Assembly (NCBI GenBank): GCA_027563935.2
Contig: CM050447.1
Coordinates: 13,608,501 to 13,672,500 of the forward strand
DNA from: Costus lasius
Lineage: Eukaryota; Streptophyta; Magnoliopsida; Zingiberales; Costaceae
Reading direction: 5' to 3'
Length of the DNA stretch: 64,000 nucleotides
Position 1 is the first letter of the stretch. Every line of letters starts with the position of its first letter. The position numbers and the translations under genes are program-made. A model generated the notes under the pieces. That model was given only the letters and a program-made list of their open reading frames with translations. It ran no database searches and was not told the origin of the DNA. Positions 20,901 through 33,926 of this stretch are shown in pieces.

Positions 20901-21909
20901 ATCTCATTACTCTGCTTAAACTTGCATGTTAAGGTAATTTCTTGTTTATGCATGTATTTCTGTGCGATAATTTGAAGTTTATCTGGTCCAGGTTGGCTGC
21001 ACGCCACTGCATAGAGCTGCAAGTACCGGCAAGTCAGACTTATGTGAGCAGTTGCTTGAGGAAGGAGCAGAGGTTGATGCTGTTGATAAAGCTGGTCAAA
21101 CGCCCCTTATGCATGCTGTGATATGTCAGAATCAACAGGTTACCGAAAATAGAGTTCATTAGTTGCTATCTTTTGCTGGTTCATTGGTAAGCTACGTTGG
21201 TTTGTGTTCATTTGGTTAATGCTACGGTAATCCATCTCCATCAAATACAGCGTAAAACTCCACCTTACGAGAGTGGGTGAAATCCGTGATTCATGGGTTG
21301 TTTCCTTGTTAACAAATCTGCATCTCCTTGGAGCACAGATACAGTGGACTGAAAGTGATAAAGAGAATCTAAAGAACAATTAATAGAGCATGAAACTTGA
21401 TTCTGTACCAATTACAAAATAATCTGTTCATGCACATTGAATGCGTTGATGCCTAGTTGTAGATTCATTCCATAAAAATGGGTGTCCAATGCGTAGGATA
21501 AATGTGCCACTTTGAATGAATAGGACAAATGTGCATAAATATTTCCTGGCTGGTGCATCGTTCTCACACCTGGTCCCACCCAAAGAATTCATTGTTAAGC
21601 CTTTCCATGCATTCTCATTCTAGCCTTTACATTTACACACATGTAAATATTTTGTTTTCCTTTCTGAACATCATTTGCTCTTTCTGCATGAAAAAGAAAT
21701 CCTTGTAGCTCCATTGTACTGATTAATATCCTTACATGATCTTACTGGATTTCTGATCTTCTGTTCTTGTATAGGTTGCGCTTCTTTTGTTGAGGCATGG
21801 TGCCAACCTCGATGTGGAAGACACAGAAGGATACACAGTGCTAGGCAGAGCATCAGATGACTTGAGAGGGTCATTGATTGAAGCAGCCAAGGCAATGATG
21901 GAAGGTTAA
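17960..21909 (+). CDS. 26S proteasome non-ATPase regulatory subunit 10-like ankyrin protein (gankyrin-like)
   Basis: Five exons: 17960-18133, 18294-18426, 20752-20876, 20992-21138 and 21775-21909. They sum to 238 codons (237 aa), close to plant and animal gankyrins. The product is almost wholly ankyrin repeats: DGRSLLHVAAASGRAKVVDIL, EEGWAPIHSAASIGNAEIVE, GGRTALHYAASKGWTKIAEI, GCTPLHRAASTGKSDLCEQL, GQTPLMHAVICQNQQ and a last capping repeat with ANLDVEDTEGYTVL. Gankyrin is a proteasome assembly chaperone that binds the Rpt3 ATPase. Junctions are phase-consistent. The first intron would use a GC donor (AAG/GCGAGG), since the repeat continues only if SGRAK joins VVDIL. Intron 2 is 2.3 kb and contains a diverged duplication. 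Confidence 0.9.
18486..19053 (+). repeat. Diverged tandem duplication (~290-bp period) in intron 2 of the gankyrin-like gene
   Basis: About 18486-18717 aligns with about 18783-19053: both contain GGCAGTTTAGCTTCTT, AAGATTATTTGGTAA, CATATTGATTTCTTG and CACTATGTGGGCC in the same order. The copies have diverged by many substitutions and small indels, so the duplication is old. Confidence 0.8.
19370..20350. repeat. Possible dispersed repeat in intron 2 (GGTTTGTACC / CTGGTACC words)
   Basis: Scattered words such as GGTTTGTACCGATAC and ACTGGCTGGTACCCC resemble dispersed plant repeats, and similar wording reappears near 25985-26045. No boundaries, target duplication or coding capacity were found. 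Confidence 0.25.
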
Positions 21910-23440
21910 ATGGCGCTGATTCTTGTGCTAGAGCATAATATTTTCCTGTTAGATCAAAATTATCTTTCAATTTTGGTGGTGGTATGTATGAGGAGATACT
22001 TGGCTTTCTGTTTATGCTCGTTGAATCATTAGCTTACATCGCTGAGGAAGAACTGCTGAATGTTACATGTTAATAATCTGTATCAAGTTTTCAATTAGTA
22101 ATGAACCTTCAACAAGCTTTTGTTTCTCATGGATGTTCTACTTGTGTTTGCTTTGCATATACTTTGTCCGTTAAGCAAATAATAACAAACCAAAAGTTTT
22201 GCCATCTCTGTCATGTTGATTTGATTGGTTTTCCAGCTATTTGTAGAGTGAAACTATGCTTCACGTTTGCCAGCGTGAATGTCAGTGCTGCAGTTACGGA
22301 ATTTCATATCTTGGATTGTGGATAGACTGTTGGATTTAAGAATGCAAAACAAGTGTTTTGCCCCCCGTTGATCTGACCTATTTCATTTGACTCTTTCTAA
22401 TAAAAAAGGTCAACTGTAGATATTTACTTATAGTTTGATTTGTTTTAAAAAAAATTACTATGGTTTTTTACTTTTTGTTTACTTTCTTTATAATTTGCTT
22501 TATTGTCAAAGTACCCGGGTCCAAAAAGATAATAATATTGGGCCCTGTAAATTTATTTGAAATAATTAAAATAACATTATGTCATGAGTATATATTTTAT
22601 ATATTTTAAATAATATAATCTAGTTTAATCAAATGATATTTGGAGTAACAATTTAAGTTTACTCACAACTATTTCTTTACTATGCCAGTTAATAGTTTTG
22701 GCTGAGCCAAAATTAGTGCACATGAGTCAACAAAAGTTGATGCTTATAGACTATGAAGTCTTTAATAATTGAGGAAAATTGAAAACTTGTAGTTTATCCC
22801 CATCCATTTTCTTTATTCCTGTATTCGTCGTTAATAAATACAACCAATGTTAAAGATACGTAGATTGGTATAATAATAGTTCAAAATTGTGCTAAGTAGT
22901 TGACTTAGCAGTCGTCAGGTGCCAATGTGCCATGGCGAAAAAAAGGGTACAAATTAATAAAATATCCCCCACATTGCTTTTCTTAAATTCTGGAATCTCA
23001 AACCAAAATTTAATATGCACGATTTCATGTTCGTCCCAAATCTTGCAAAAAAAAGTTTTTATTAAACCATTTTAATTGTTCTATTTCTCTTGATTAAGTA
23101 TGTATATAATTCTCGATAGACACTAATTCACTATCATCAACGATCTATCGCATAGTGATAACTCATTTTATTAAAATTAAGAATTAAAGTAAAAAATTTA
23201 AATGAAATTATATTTTTGCTCCTCACACTAGATTCATCATTATAAAAAAAATAGTATATTACTAATTATCTCATTTTAAAAATGGGAAAAAATGTCTGAA
23301 AAAACAATAGACTAACCCTTTATACTTTTATTTCAGACATTTGTTATTTTCTTTATTCGTTTAAACACTGACAGCAGTGTCGGGTGTCCTGACTTTTCCC
23401 TCCATCGTTCCTTTCCCATATATCCTTGAGTTAGGGTTGC
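21910..23440. other. Intergenic region between gankyrin-like gene and ORC5
   Basis: It begins with the 3' UTR of the gankyrin-like gene and becomes strongly AT-rich after about 22380. No supported gene. The open frame at 22101-22325 shows no protein signature. Confidence 0.6.
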
Positions 23441-23452
23441 TTCGGCGGGAAC
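23441..23452 (-). promoter_or_regulatory. E2F-like site in the ORC5 5' region
   Basis: The minus strand reads GTTCCCGCCGAA, close to the E2F consensus TTTCCCGCC(A/T)AA. It lies 58 bp before the chosen ATG. Plant ORC genes are known E2F targets, so the position is meaningful though the match is not perfect. Confidence 0.4.
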
Positions 23453-23509
23453 TTGCCGACGGCAGCCACAGCCGAATCGGGGAAGAAGCTACCCGATCCA
23501 ATTCTGGTC

Positions 23510-25417
23510 ATGGCGGGCGAAGAAAGAAGCCCGCAAACCCCCACTCGACGAATCACCAGATCGTCCTCCGCGACGCCCTCAAAGGCTGCACACGGCGCAC
23601 CGAATCCACCGCAGCCGGCTGCTCCTCCCGCCGCCATTACCTCTTCCCATGATCTCTCTGTCGCCCACGATCCCGTATCCGTCGAAGACCTGTTCGCCCT
23701 TCTCCCTGGCCGAAAATCCCAAATCCTTGAGCTCCTCCGCGCGATTGGCCCCCTGAACTCCCCCATGCTCCCGGCTATCCTTTGTGGTGGCCCTTCGACT
23801 GGTAAGACCAGCACGGTGCTCCAAGTGTTCAGGCATTTGCGACGGTGCTTTGTGTACGCGAGCTGCCGGTCGTGTTATTGCCCGCGGATTTTGTTTGAGA
23901 CTGTGTTGAACCAGCTCCTGTGCCATAGGAGGAACCGAGAGAACGGGTACTCGAGTGCCAAGCGCTGCGAGAGGGCGTCGGATTTTGTGAATCTTCTCAG
24001 AGACGCTTTGGTTCTGGCAACAAGTGCTCATAGGGATGGAAAGAGGAAATCTTGCTCCAAGGGTGCCAATATTGATGAAAGTGTCGAGATGATTTATTTG
24101 GTCTTTGACAATGTGGAGCTTATCAGGTTCTGGGACAAGGCCACTGTAATTCTGCCGCTTCTGTACAGAATTCCTGATTTGTTAAAGATGCCTAATGTTG
24201 GTCTCATTTATATTAGTAGTGTTATGCCAGATGCTTATTATTCCATGACTGGATCAGTGGAACCATTATGTATCTACTTTCCAGATTACAATCCAGATGA
24301 TCTACACAATATTTTCATGAGAAATCAAGATAATCCAAACCTATATTCTTCTTTCTTAAGGTAAATCAGTTCACTTCATTTGTTTCATAAAATTTTTGTT
24401 TGGTTTATCTTTCATTTGATCCTACTCAATAACGCCGCGTGAATCAGTGTTGTCTTGAAGCCATTTTCTAGAATTACCAGACGAGTCGATGAGCTAGCAA
24501 TTGCATTCAAGCCATTGTTTAACAAATACTGTGAACCACTAAGTGACCTCAGTCTGGTTCCTGATGAGCGCATGAAGCGGAAATTGTTTGATTTTCTTCA
24601 ACCACACTTGGCAGCTTCACTGAATGAGATAGTCAACATTCCATCTTGGTCATCTGCCGAAGTTAACAAGGAAGTGAGCTCCAGTAGAAGAGGAAATATA
24701 AATAAACTACGTGGAAACGAGGTCTCCAATGAACTAGATATCCATATGTCAGTTTCTGCTAAGTACCTTCTTGTTTCTGCATTTCTTGCTTCAAGGAACC
24801 CTGCAACCCTTGATGCAGCACTTTTTGACTCTACTGGAGGTCCCAATAACCGTAAGAGAAAAAGAAAGTATGCCATTAGTTGTATTTCACCTGTTATTGT
24901 TAATCTGCTTTCTTCTGACATCAAAGTTGTTTGACCTTTTGTTCTTCTTTATGCTCCGTAGGAGCTTCCAGACATCCTTGGACAAACAAGAGGATACGGC
25001 GGAAGAAATCCTCATGAAAGGACCTGGAAGCTTCCCGTTGGAAAGGTTGTTGGCCATATTCCAGTGCATCACATCTGTGGAGGAATCTGAAATTGAAGAT
25101 CAGCTTGAAGTTGGAAAGCGGACTAGCTTTAACCTGATGTCTGATGTCCTATTGCAGTTGTCTACCCTTTGCAATGCCAGTTTTATTTGTAAAAGCAAAA
25201 GTTGCCCACTAGAAGGTTCAATAAGATACAGATCTATGATTGATGAAGATATGGCCTTGAAGGTAATAAGTAACATTATATTTCCTTGATCTCTGCATAA
25301 CAATTTCTAAGCTTAAATATTTCTAGCATATGCTTCTTTATCTTGATTTTTCAAACTTGTTTGTAGGTGGCAAGGAGTATAAATTTTCCATTGTCAAAGT
25401 ACATATATAGGAGATAG
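23510..25417 (+). CDS. ORC5: Origin recognition complex subunit 5
   Basis: Four exons: 23510-24360, 24448-24867, 24962-25262 and 25367-25417, all phase-consistent, giving 540 aa, close to plant ORC5. The N-terminus is a short Ser/Pro/Arg-rich tail. The AAA+ core has Walker A LCGGPSTGKTS (about 91-101) and Walker B IYLVFDNVELI (about 195-205). The C-terminus ends VARSINFPLSKYIYRR, the usual ORC5 end. ORC5 is part of the ATP-dependent complex that marks replication origins and recruits CDC6 and MCM. The frame extends upstream without ATG to 23453; the ATG at 23510 (MAGEERSPQTPTRR) is the first. An E2F-like motif lies in the leader or promoter. No breaks seen. Confidence 0.95.
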
Positions 25418-27307
25418 CCTTCCCATGCACTTGTGGGTTTGTAAACTCTGAATGTTAACTTATTGTTAGGAAGAAATGCCTCATGAGATACAAATGCAAA
25501 GGCAAGCATATACATCTTTTCTATTCTCTTTTTTTAGCATTCATGTGTAGTTGAACCTTTGATTGTAGGAGTTTGACATAGCGTAACCAACTTATTTTCC
25601 TTCGCAATGAATCAAAATTGATATTTGGAGACTATTGGTGACAAATGAATGGCTTATCATTGGACTTGGCATTATTTCACTCATTAAGTTAGCTACCACA
25701 TCCGCCACTTTAATAGTCTATGATGCCATTGAATACATCCAATTCTAGGATCGCCTCCTCTACTAACACTAGTACTCTATTTATGATTTTAAGTACTAGT
25801 CCATACGGTGGTACTTGATTAAACATGTGATGGTATCATTATAGTATATATTGATATGACTAGTATTGGTACATTTATGTGTTGGTATGCTTAATACATA
25901 TTGGTCTGATATTAAACAAGTGCATTAATGTAGAGCGAGTTTAAAAACCTTACCTCAAACCACCAACCTTGCTAGTTATTATCAAGGTTCTAAAAATCAA
26001 TTCATACCGGGTGATATATTTAGTTTGTACTGGTCCAAGAAGGGACTAGTATATGAAACATTCTGATTCAAATGAGCAGAAAAAAGAAGAAAGGAGGAAG
26101 GAGGTGGTTCACCTCCACAGCTTGTAGTGAGCGGAAGGAGTGGGGCAGAAGGGAGGAAGGAGCAAAAAGGAGGCGGCTCGCCTCGTCTTTGTTTGCAAGT
26201 GCAGCGCAAACTTCCAACTTCCACCGAGAAGCAAAAGCTTTCTTCTCTACGACTCCTTTTTCCTTATCCCTGTGCTGCATTACTCGGTTACATTCGGTTT
26301 TCGCCGATCCAGATATTTGAAACATTGTTTGTTACTACTTTTAGTGCCTTCACCACTATCAAATCCATGATTCCTACATTCATGTATTACAAAATATATT
26401 AAGTAAACCAACTTTAACAAAACATTTTTATTAATTCTTTTATGGGAAAGAGGAAGGAATACCATATATGAACACCTTTACTATTGGCCTCAATCTTTTT
26501 TTTTTATGTGAGTACTTGTAACACACTCATTACATAATACAGATATCTATTAGGTAGAAACTGATTTTATATAGTCTAGATACTAGAATTAGTGAAAACA
26601 TAAAATTTCTACTAAACTCAATTTGTATTTTTCCTTTTAATGAAGATATTTTTGCATAACTGTCGAGTTACTTTAGAAGTGTTCAAAATTTAGTGGATGT
26701 TTACGATAAAAAAAATATTCAACTCTTTTGTTGGGTTCCTAATATAATTGTTTGCATTGCTCAGATTTTTGAAGAGTCATAAATTTGTTTGAGTTGATTT
26801 ATTTTTTTTAATAGTGATTGTTCTCTAGGACACCTCTTAGTTTCGGCATTAGATTATTTGTTTTTGTGTATTATCATCCAATGATGAACATCACCTTATA
26901 TGTAGTTGTAAAGATTCCACTGTGCACTGTGCACTATTAATTGTGATAACTACTTAATTCTAATAGAAACTCTATATTTGGTGGGTGTTAGTTTTTGTTT
27001 ATTATTATGGGTTTCAATGTTTGTGTGAATAACTAGTTTTGTTAAATTGCTAGCTTAGGTTGTAACTTCCAAAGTACTTAAAGGATTTGGTATTGCTTCA
27101 TACCCCTTGAAAAGGGCAATATGCACTTGTTCAAGGGCAATATGCACTTGTTGTGAACCAGCATAAAAACCACATTCAAATTGGTTCCATATGGCATTGG
27201 TGAATCCTATACACTTGTATTGTACTAACGCACAGTACCAATATGCTTTTGTTAGTATTGACATGTGGTACTAGTTTGTAACTACATGATATTGTTTGGA
27301 TCCACTT
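25418..27307. other. Intergenic region downstream of ORC5
   Basis: Mostly AT-rich with no supported gene. About 25980-26340 is a mixed repeat-like block (words TACCGGGTGATATATTTAG and a purine-rich GGAGGAAGGAGG stretch); open frames on both strands there are low-complexity. It resembles the interior of the Harbinger-like element at 27311 in composition, but no ends were found. Confidence 0.5.
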
Positions 27308-27310
27308 TTA

Positions 27311-28140
27311 GGCCTTGTTTCCTAAGAAGGATAGAAAACAAGAAGAGAAATAAAATCGATAGTGAAGGAAAATAGGGAAGGAAAACTGTACACACATGGC
27401 TCTCACGTGTGTTTCAATCTCTCGCATGTGGTTGCGTGGGTGAAGACTGGCAGCTCCGGCGGACGACGCTACGGATGGCTCTGGCGGCAGGCGGCTGCGG
27501 ACGAGGGAGGAGAGGTAGCTAGAGGAGGCGAGGGGGAGGTCGGCGCTGCGGAAGAGGGAGGAGAGACGAGCGTCAGTTCGGGTTGAGGGGGAGGTCGATG
27601 TTGCAAACAGCTTTGGCGGCAAGCGACTCTAGACGAGGGAGGAGAGGCAGCTAGAGGAGGGGAGGGGGAGGGAAGAGCAGTGATGAGGGGAGGGGGAGGT
27701 TGGCGCTGCGGAAGAGGGAGGAGAGACGAGCTAGATTCGGGTTGAGGGGGAGGTCGGTGTTGTGGATGAGGGAGGAGAGGCGAGGAGGAGGTCGGCGCTG
27801 CGGACGAGGGAGGAGAGGCGGCTGGAGGAGGCGCCGGTAGGGGCTGGAGGCGACGGATGTGGCCGCAGGGATGATGGCGGAGGCTGGAGGCAGTGGCTAG
27901 AGGCAACAAGGGCGACGGTGGAGGCTGAAGGCAGTGGCGGCGAGGGCTACATGCGGCGTTGGCTCGAACGAGAGGGAGAGATTTTGGTTTCCGCCCGATT
28001 TGGGCGGAAACAAAAACTAAGGAAAATGAGCTCTTTTTCCTTTGTTTTTTCTATCCGTCCGTTTCTATCCTTTCAAGGAAACGAGGGAAAGCAACGCTTT
28101 CCTTTCTTTCCTTCTTTTTTCTCTCCAAGGAAATAAGGCC
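27311..28140. mobile_element. PIF/Harbinger (Tourist)-like non-autonomous element, 830 bp
   Basis: The left end GGCCTTGTTTCCT and right end AGGAAATAAGGCC form an imperfect terminal inverted repeat. They are flanked by a 3-bp TTA duplication at 27308-27310 and 28141-28143. GGCCTTGTTT ends with TTA target duplication are the signature of Tourist/Harbinger MITEs. The interior is GC-rich and purine-rich with many copies of GGGAGGAGAG-type and GGCGGC-type words; overlapping frames on both strands are byproducts of this. No transposase is present, so it would need one in trans. Confidence 0.8.
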
Positions 28141-28143
28141 TTA

Positions 28144-29320
28144 AGGACTAAACTGTATGGAGCTTCTAGCCACTTTTAGCCTTTTGTAAATGGATAGATT
28201 CCTTCTTGTAACTAATGACATGTGTTTTATGGATTTCTCCTCCTATTTAAACCTTTTAAACATCTCAATTTATACTCATAAACACTCATACTATCTTTAA
28301 ATTCTAAAATTTCTTTCTAAATCTTGCTTCCTTTCTATCACCATTTTATGACTCTCAAAGCACAAAATGTTGATCCCATATTGCAACATGCTTGGAGAAT
28401 CTCTTAGGGTCAAATAACACTATAATGATGGCTACCCAATGTCTTAAAGGACATCAATGACTTGCAATAGATATATATTCTACATTTTGTAAACAATTGG
28501 ACTCAGTTTTCGATCAACAATCAATGTGCAGTTGTGGAGTACAAAGTCATGTTGGAGGTTGCCATCTATGACCTGTACCAAGACTATGGAGATGGAATTT
28601 CCAAGGAAAACAAGATAAAGGTGACTGTTGGACCTTTGAGGTCTCAGTATGCTATTAAGGAGGATGTGTGATTCACTCTGATGGAGAATGATTCAAATGA
28701 CATAGATAATAATAAAAGCACAAATTATGGAGTTGGAGGAGATGGAGGTGATGAGACATATTCCATCGATACAACAGCATGAGCCATAGATTTGTGAAGC
28801 TGGTACATGCATGCAACATAGGATAGAGACTGTTGTAGACATCTGAGTAGATCTAAAAAATATGTGACCTATCAATATTGAAGGATAGACAAGGGTTTGT
28901 CTTCTGAAAATCAAAGAAATAATGCTTTAGAGGACTACGAGAAAATGAGATTCATTGTATAGTCAAAGTCTTAAAATGGATCATCACCGGTCATAACTAA
29001 GCTATGAAAGATACAAAGAAAGAGCTTTTTATATATCTATAACCTTATCCCATTCTAATACTTGTGCTTGTCTTAATTGTAGTTCCAACCCACAAGAGGT
29101 AGTTAATACTGTGGAAAGACTTTTAAATGTCAGCATTGAAAAACTATGGGATTGACTTATTTCAAGTGTAATTGGTCTTCAATTGTAATAGTTGTCACTC
29201 ATCCTGCGGTAAGATTTCATAAAATTTTACATTAAATATAAGTCTACTTTCATTACTCAAATTTAATATGTAAAAATTGAATAGTTTCAATTTTTTTAGG
29301 TTTCCAAGACAAATGAGATC
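28144..29320. other. Intergenic region before the gypsy retrotransposon
   Basis: AT-rich with no supported gene. Fragments near 28370-28700 contain phrases that look like decayed coding DNA of a transposable element (for example around 28500-28680), but no frame is long enough to classify. Confidence 0.4.
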
Positions 29321-29325
29321 AAATT

Positions 29326-31598
29326 TGTCATGTCCCGACGGTAACTGGCCCCAATCGTACAGCCCACTAACGAGACCTGACAATTTGGGCCTGCTGATTT
29401 AGCCCGGACCAACACTGTATACCACAAACCCATAAGCAACAGTAAAACCAACAATCGTACAACCCACTAACGAGACCTGACAATTTGGGCCTGCTGATCT
29501 AGCCCGGACCAACACTGTATACCACAAACCCATAAGCAACAGTAAAACCAACACATAGATATAACAGTGATACAACAATAATCCAAATACAATAGTCACC
29601 GTCCCACCGGCGGGATACAACATGCAAGGCACATGGCCAAAACATCATAACAAATACACATACACATACCAAATACCCAGGGAGTCCACTACCACTATCT
29701 AGCTATGCCTGATCCGTCTGCGACGGACCCACATCAGGACCTGAAATCAAATATCAACATATGCAGGGGTTGTTAGCCAGAAGGGCTAAGGAGGGATTAA
29801 GTACATGGTGCAATAATACTAATGGAAATACGTGCCAAATATACATATAACGAATCCTATCAAGTGCACAAAAAATGTACTTATAAACCATGATCAACAT
29901 ACATGTACAACATCAACACACCAAATAATATTGAGCTGTGGGCTGAGTTGTCCCTTATGGACACGCACTCATATCTGAGTGGTCCCCAGTGTTAGCTCAC
30001 ACACTGGAGATGACTGCTCGTCAATAGTCCGCTGGTATTGCGTCCAATACCCTATCATACCCCGTGCATAATAGCATAACTGTATGTAAATAACAATATA
30101 GTCTATGAGGTCATCCTCCATAGCACTATATTGGTCTGGCCCCAAAACACATTCGACTGGCACTCCAGCGCCACCAGTACGGCCCGAATCACAATATATC
30201 ATACTAAGTACGGCCCAAATAGAGAGCACACATCATAATAGTGTACTGTGCTAGAGAATATACATGTAACGTGAATAACGTAAATCCCAGCAATCCGGGA
30301 TAAGGACATACTATGCCATCAAATCTAAATAAACATTCACATCATGCATAAAGGAATAACAGTTCAATGGAAACGATAACAAAGAGTAAATCAGCAGGGC
30401 GCCCCTAGCTAAGCGGTAATGCCCAACCGTAAGATGCCTCCTAACTAAACGGTAGGCACCTTGATCAATGTACAAGGTAAACGATTCCTACCTGCCACTG
30501 TAGGTTTGATTAATCCCGCACCTGAAATAGTAATATCACGTACTTCCGAATCTACAGTCCTCGTAATAAAATGAAATATGCAGGTATTAGTTTTCCCATT
30601 TATACCATATTACCATTTATATATTCATTTATTTATTTTAATTTATTTCTTATTTTTCTTTAATTACACTTACGGTTCTGTTATGATTTGTTCTACAGTC
30701 TGTTTGTCAACGTCGTGTAAGTAGGTATTATCGTATCCTAAGCATGCAGTAGTCTAATCCGTTTGCTACGTTACACATGCAGGGTTCGTTATATAGCTGC
30801 GTATAAAGCGGGTTAGATACTAACCTAGCCCACAACACGTGTGGACGTACCACCAGTAGGGTTGAACAGCTGTATCGGAAGTTAACCGGAAGTTCGCCGG
30901 AACAGTGCTTCTTCCCCGGCGCCGGCGGCTACCAACTCCAACAGAAAATAGCAGTGTTCCAAGATACGTTGAAAGCCGAAAAAAATGATCGTCGGTCTCG
31001 CTGAAGCTTTGCTAGAGCGTCACCAGAAACTCGTCGGAACGCAGCGAGATGTCATCGGAATCGGCCAGAAATTGCAGGAAGCGCCCAGCAAGTCTTCGCT
31101 GATCGTTCCAAAGCAAGCAGGCGAGTTTTTGGGGGAGTTTTGAGAGAGATCGAGGTCGCCGTAATTACGGTCTCGGCGAACCCATTTCCCGCTGATTCTT
31201 GCCGGACGGAGGGACAAGAGAAGGGAAACCGGTTTGGAAGCTTCGCCAGAGCACCTGGAACTCGTCGCCTGGAGGTGGAAGGTCGCCGGACGGTAGCGAT
31301 GACGAGATTGACGGAAGAGCGAGCGGCGGAAGAGAAAATGCGAGAGGGAGAGAAGCTTGCGACGAGTGAAATTTGCTAGCATACATAACGAGGTGGAGGG
31401 ATTAAATTGAGGAGAGAGTGAATCTGATTTGGAGTCATGGGCAAGCAAATAATTTGATTTTACTGTGCACGCATGTGCAACAGTAAATTAATTCGAATTC
31501 ACTTTATCTTATTTTATTTATTTACCTTTTTATTTTTCTTTTATATTTATTTTTTTAACGTTTACCTAATTTTGTCGTTACGTGCACGACACGTAACA
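29326..31598 (-). repeat. 3' LTR of the gypsy element (2273 bp)
   Basis: On the plus strand it begins TGTCATGTCCCGACG and ends CACGTAACA. It contains a tandem duplication of about 100 bp (29352-29452 and 29453-29552, starting CAATCGTACA) that is single in the other LTR. It keeps about 340 bp (29771-30110) that the other LTR lacks. Confidence 0.92.
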
Positions 31599-31611
31599 TT
31601 CCTTCCACCTT
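31599..31611 (-). other. Polypurine tract of the gypsy element
   Basis: The minus strand reads AAGGTGGAAGGAA immediately before the TGTTACG start of the 3' LTR, in the expected place for plus-strand priming. Confidence 0.8.
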
Positions 31612-31682
31612 ATAGGAATTTACTCTTCAAATTAAATACAAGAGATTTATATCAAATGAATACAACACTCACAATAATACAA

Positions 31683-33900
31683 TCATGCATACTCGTCTCT
31701 CCGAGGAAATAAATGAGGACACGTACGAGCAACCTCGTCCTCAGGCTCCAATGTATCCTCGCTTTCCGAATGGTTCCGCCATCGAACCTTGACTAGTCGA
31801 ATCACTTTGTTCTGGAGCCGATGCTCTTTTTGGTCAAGAATTTCTACAGGTGTCTCTTGGTAAGTGACATCGTGTCGGAGCCCTGGATACGGATCCTGTA
31901 GAATATGAGAAGGATCACGCATGTACTTTTGTAGCATTGATACATGAAATACGTTGTGTATGTTGGAATACGCCGGGGGCAATGCAATCCGATACGCCAC
32001 AGGTCCAATGTGCTTCAGTATTTCAAACGGACCTGTATAGCGAGGAACTAATTTGCCCCTGTACCCAAATCGTGCGGTGCCTTTCACAGGAGTGACCTTA
32101 AGGAATACGTGATCGCCAACTTCAAATTCAAGGTCACGTCTCCTCCTGTCCGCATAGCTCTTTTGTCGACTCTGCGCGGTCAATAATCTTTTCTGGATAA
32201 GTTGTACTCGTTTAGCATCATGATCTAACATTTCTACATCGAGCACTTGTCTTTCACCAGCTTCGTCCCACAATACTGGTGATCTGCATTGTCTGTCGTA
32301 CAGTGCCTCAAACGACGCCATTTGAATAGACGAGTGATAGCTATTATTGTAAGCAAACTCTGCCAAGTAAAAATGAACTTCCCAATTCCTAGAAAAATCT
32401 AGCGCGCATCCTCGGAGCATATCTTCCAATGTCTGGATAGTCCTTTCGGACTGACCATCTGTTTGAGGATGATATGCAGTGCTGAATCGCAGCTGAGTGC
32501 CGAGAGCTTTTTGTAGACTACCCCAGAATTTAGATATAAATCTCTGGTCTCGGTTTGATTTGATGTTGGCCGGAACTCCATGTAATCGAACAATCACCTT
32601 ACAGTACATTCTAGCCAGCTTGTCAACATAGTAGGTTGTACTTATCCGTATAAAGTGGGCTAACTTCGTCAATCTGTCAACGATTACCCAAATAGAATCG
32701 TGTTTCCACTCTGTCTTTGGAAGTCCAGATACGAAATCCATTGTAATATGCTCCTATTTCCACTCTAGAAGAGGTATACTTTGCAATTTACCAGGTGGCT
32801 TACAATGTTCTGCCTTAACCTGCTGACATGTAAGGCATCGCGAGACGTATTCTGCCACGTCTTTCTTCATATTTTCCCACCAATACAATTTCTAAAGATC
32901 TTTATACATCTTCGTGGTACCAGGGTGCATCGCGAATCTAGATTTGTGCGCTTCTGTCATAAGTTCCTCCTTCACTGATTCTAGTACACATAATCTATCC
33001 CTGAATGGAATCACCCCTTTAGAATCTTGTGAGAATTCTGGCCTCTTTCTTTTCGATATAATGGTTTGCAAGTACCAATCTTCCGGTTGATATTCAATTA
33101 TTTTATTCACCAAGGAAGATTCAGCTAAGCTACCATCATCGCTATAACGCCATGTTCAGTCTTGTCTATGATATCTACACCTAGAGCTGCCATGTGTCGG
33201 ACCAGCTCTGTAGGTGCCACTCGTAGGTGTGTCATTACCCTTCTAGTCTTTCTGCTCAATGCGTCAGCCACCACGTTAGCTCTGCCTGGATGGTATTCAA
33301 TGGTACAATCGTAGTCCTTCAAGAACTCAACCCACATGTGCTGCCTCATATTTAATTATTTCTACGAGAATAAATATTTGAGACTTTTATGGTTTGTAAA
33401 TATCTCGAACACGACACCGTATAAATAATGTTGTCATATCTTCAAAGCAAATACAACGGCTGCCAACTCTAAGTCATGTACGAGGTAATTTCTCTCATGC
33501 TCTTTCAACTGTCGAGAGGCATATGCAATAACTCTGCCATGCTGCATCAGTACAACACCCAAACCTTGAATCGAGGCATCTACGTATACTGTATACCCTG
33601 GATCACCGGTAGGAAGTACCAGTACAGGAGCACTAACTAGCCTCTATGTCAGTTCTTGGAAACTGTTCTCACAGTTGCCGTCCCAATCAAATGCAATATC
33701 TTTCCTCGTCAAATTAGTTAATGAGGCAGCAATCTTTGAGAAATCTTCAACGAATTTCCTGTAATAACCCGCTAAGCCAAGAAAGCTTCTGATTCCTTGG
33801 ACTATTTTAGGTCTTTCTCATTCTACCATTGCATGAATCTTCTCGGGATCAACTGAAATGCCATCATTGGAGATCACATGTCCCAAAAATAACACCTCGT
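31683..33900 (-). pseudogene. gypsy RNase H and integrase remnant with chromodomain-like C-terminus
   Basis: RNase H phrases ([20 protein letters not shown] near 33250-33320) lie before an integrase zinc-binding region (HKSRFAMHPGTTKMYKDL near 32895-32950, then a C..C pair interrupted by stops). The integrase core keeps 352 open residues (32741-31683) with the D, D and E acidic positions in VDRLTKLAHF, SNRDQRFISKFW and TDGQSERTIQTLEDMLR. The end has the GPFEIL and HNVFHVSML blocks and a chromodomain-like VKVRWRNHSESEDTLEPEDE. The C-terminal layout suggests a Tekay/Del-type chromovirus. Confidence 0.88.
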
Positions 33901-33926
33901 TGAGCCAGAAAGCACATTTGCTGTAT

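Noticed and set aside
23453..23509. Extension of ORC5 frame upstream of 23510
   Set aside because: The extension begins with a TTG codon; the first ATG is at 23510.
27362..28136. Open frames of 74-146 aa on both strands
   Set aside because: They are low-complexity frames in the GC/purine-rich interior of the Harbinger-like element; no start context or domain.
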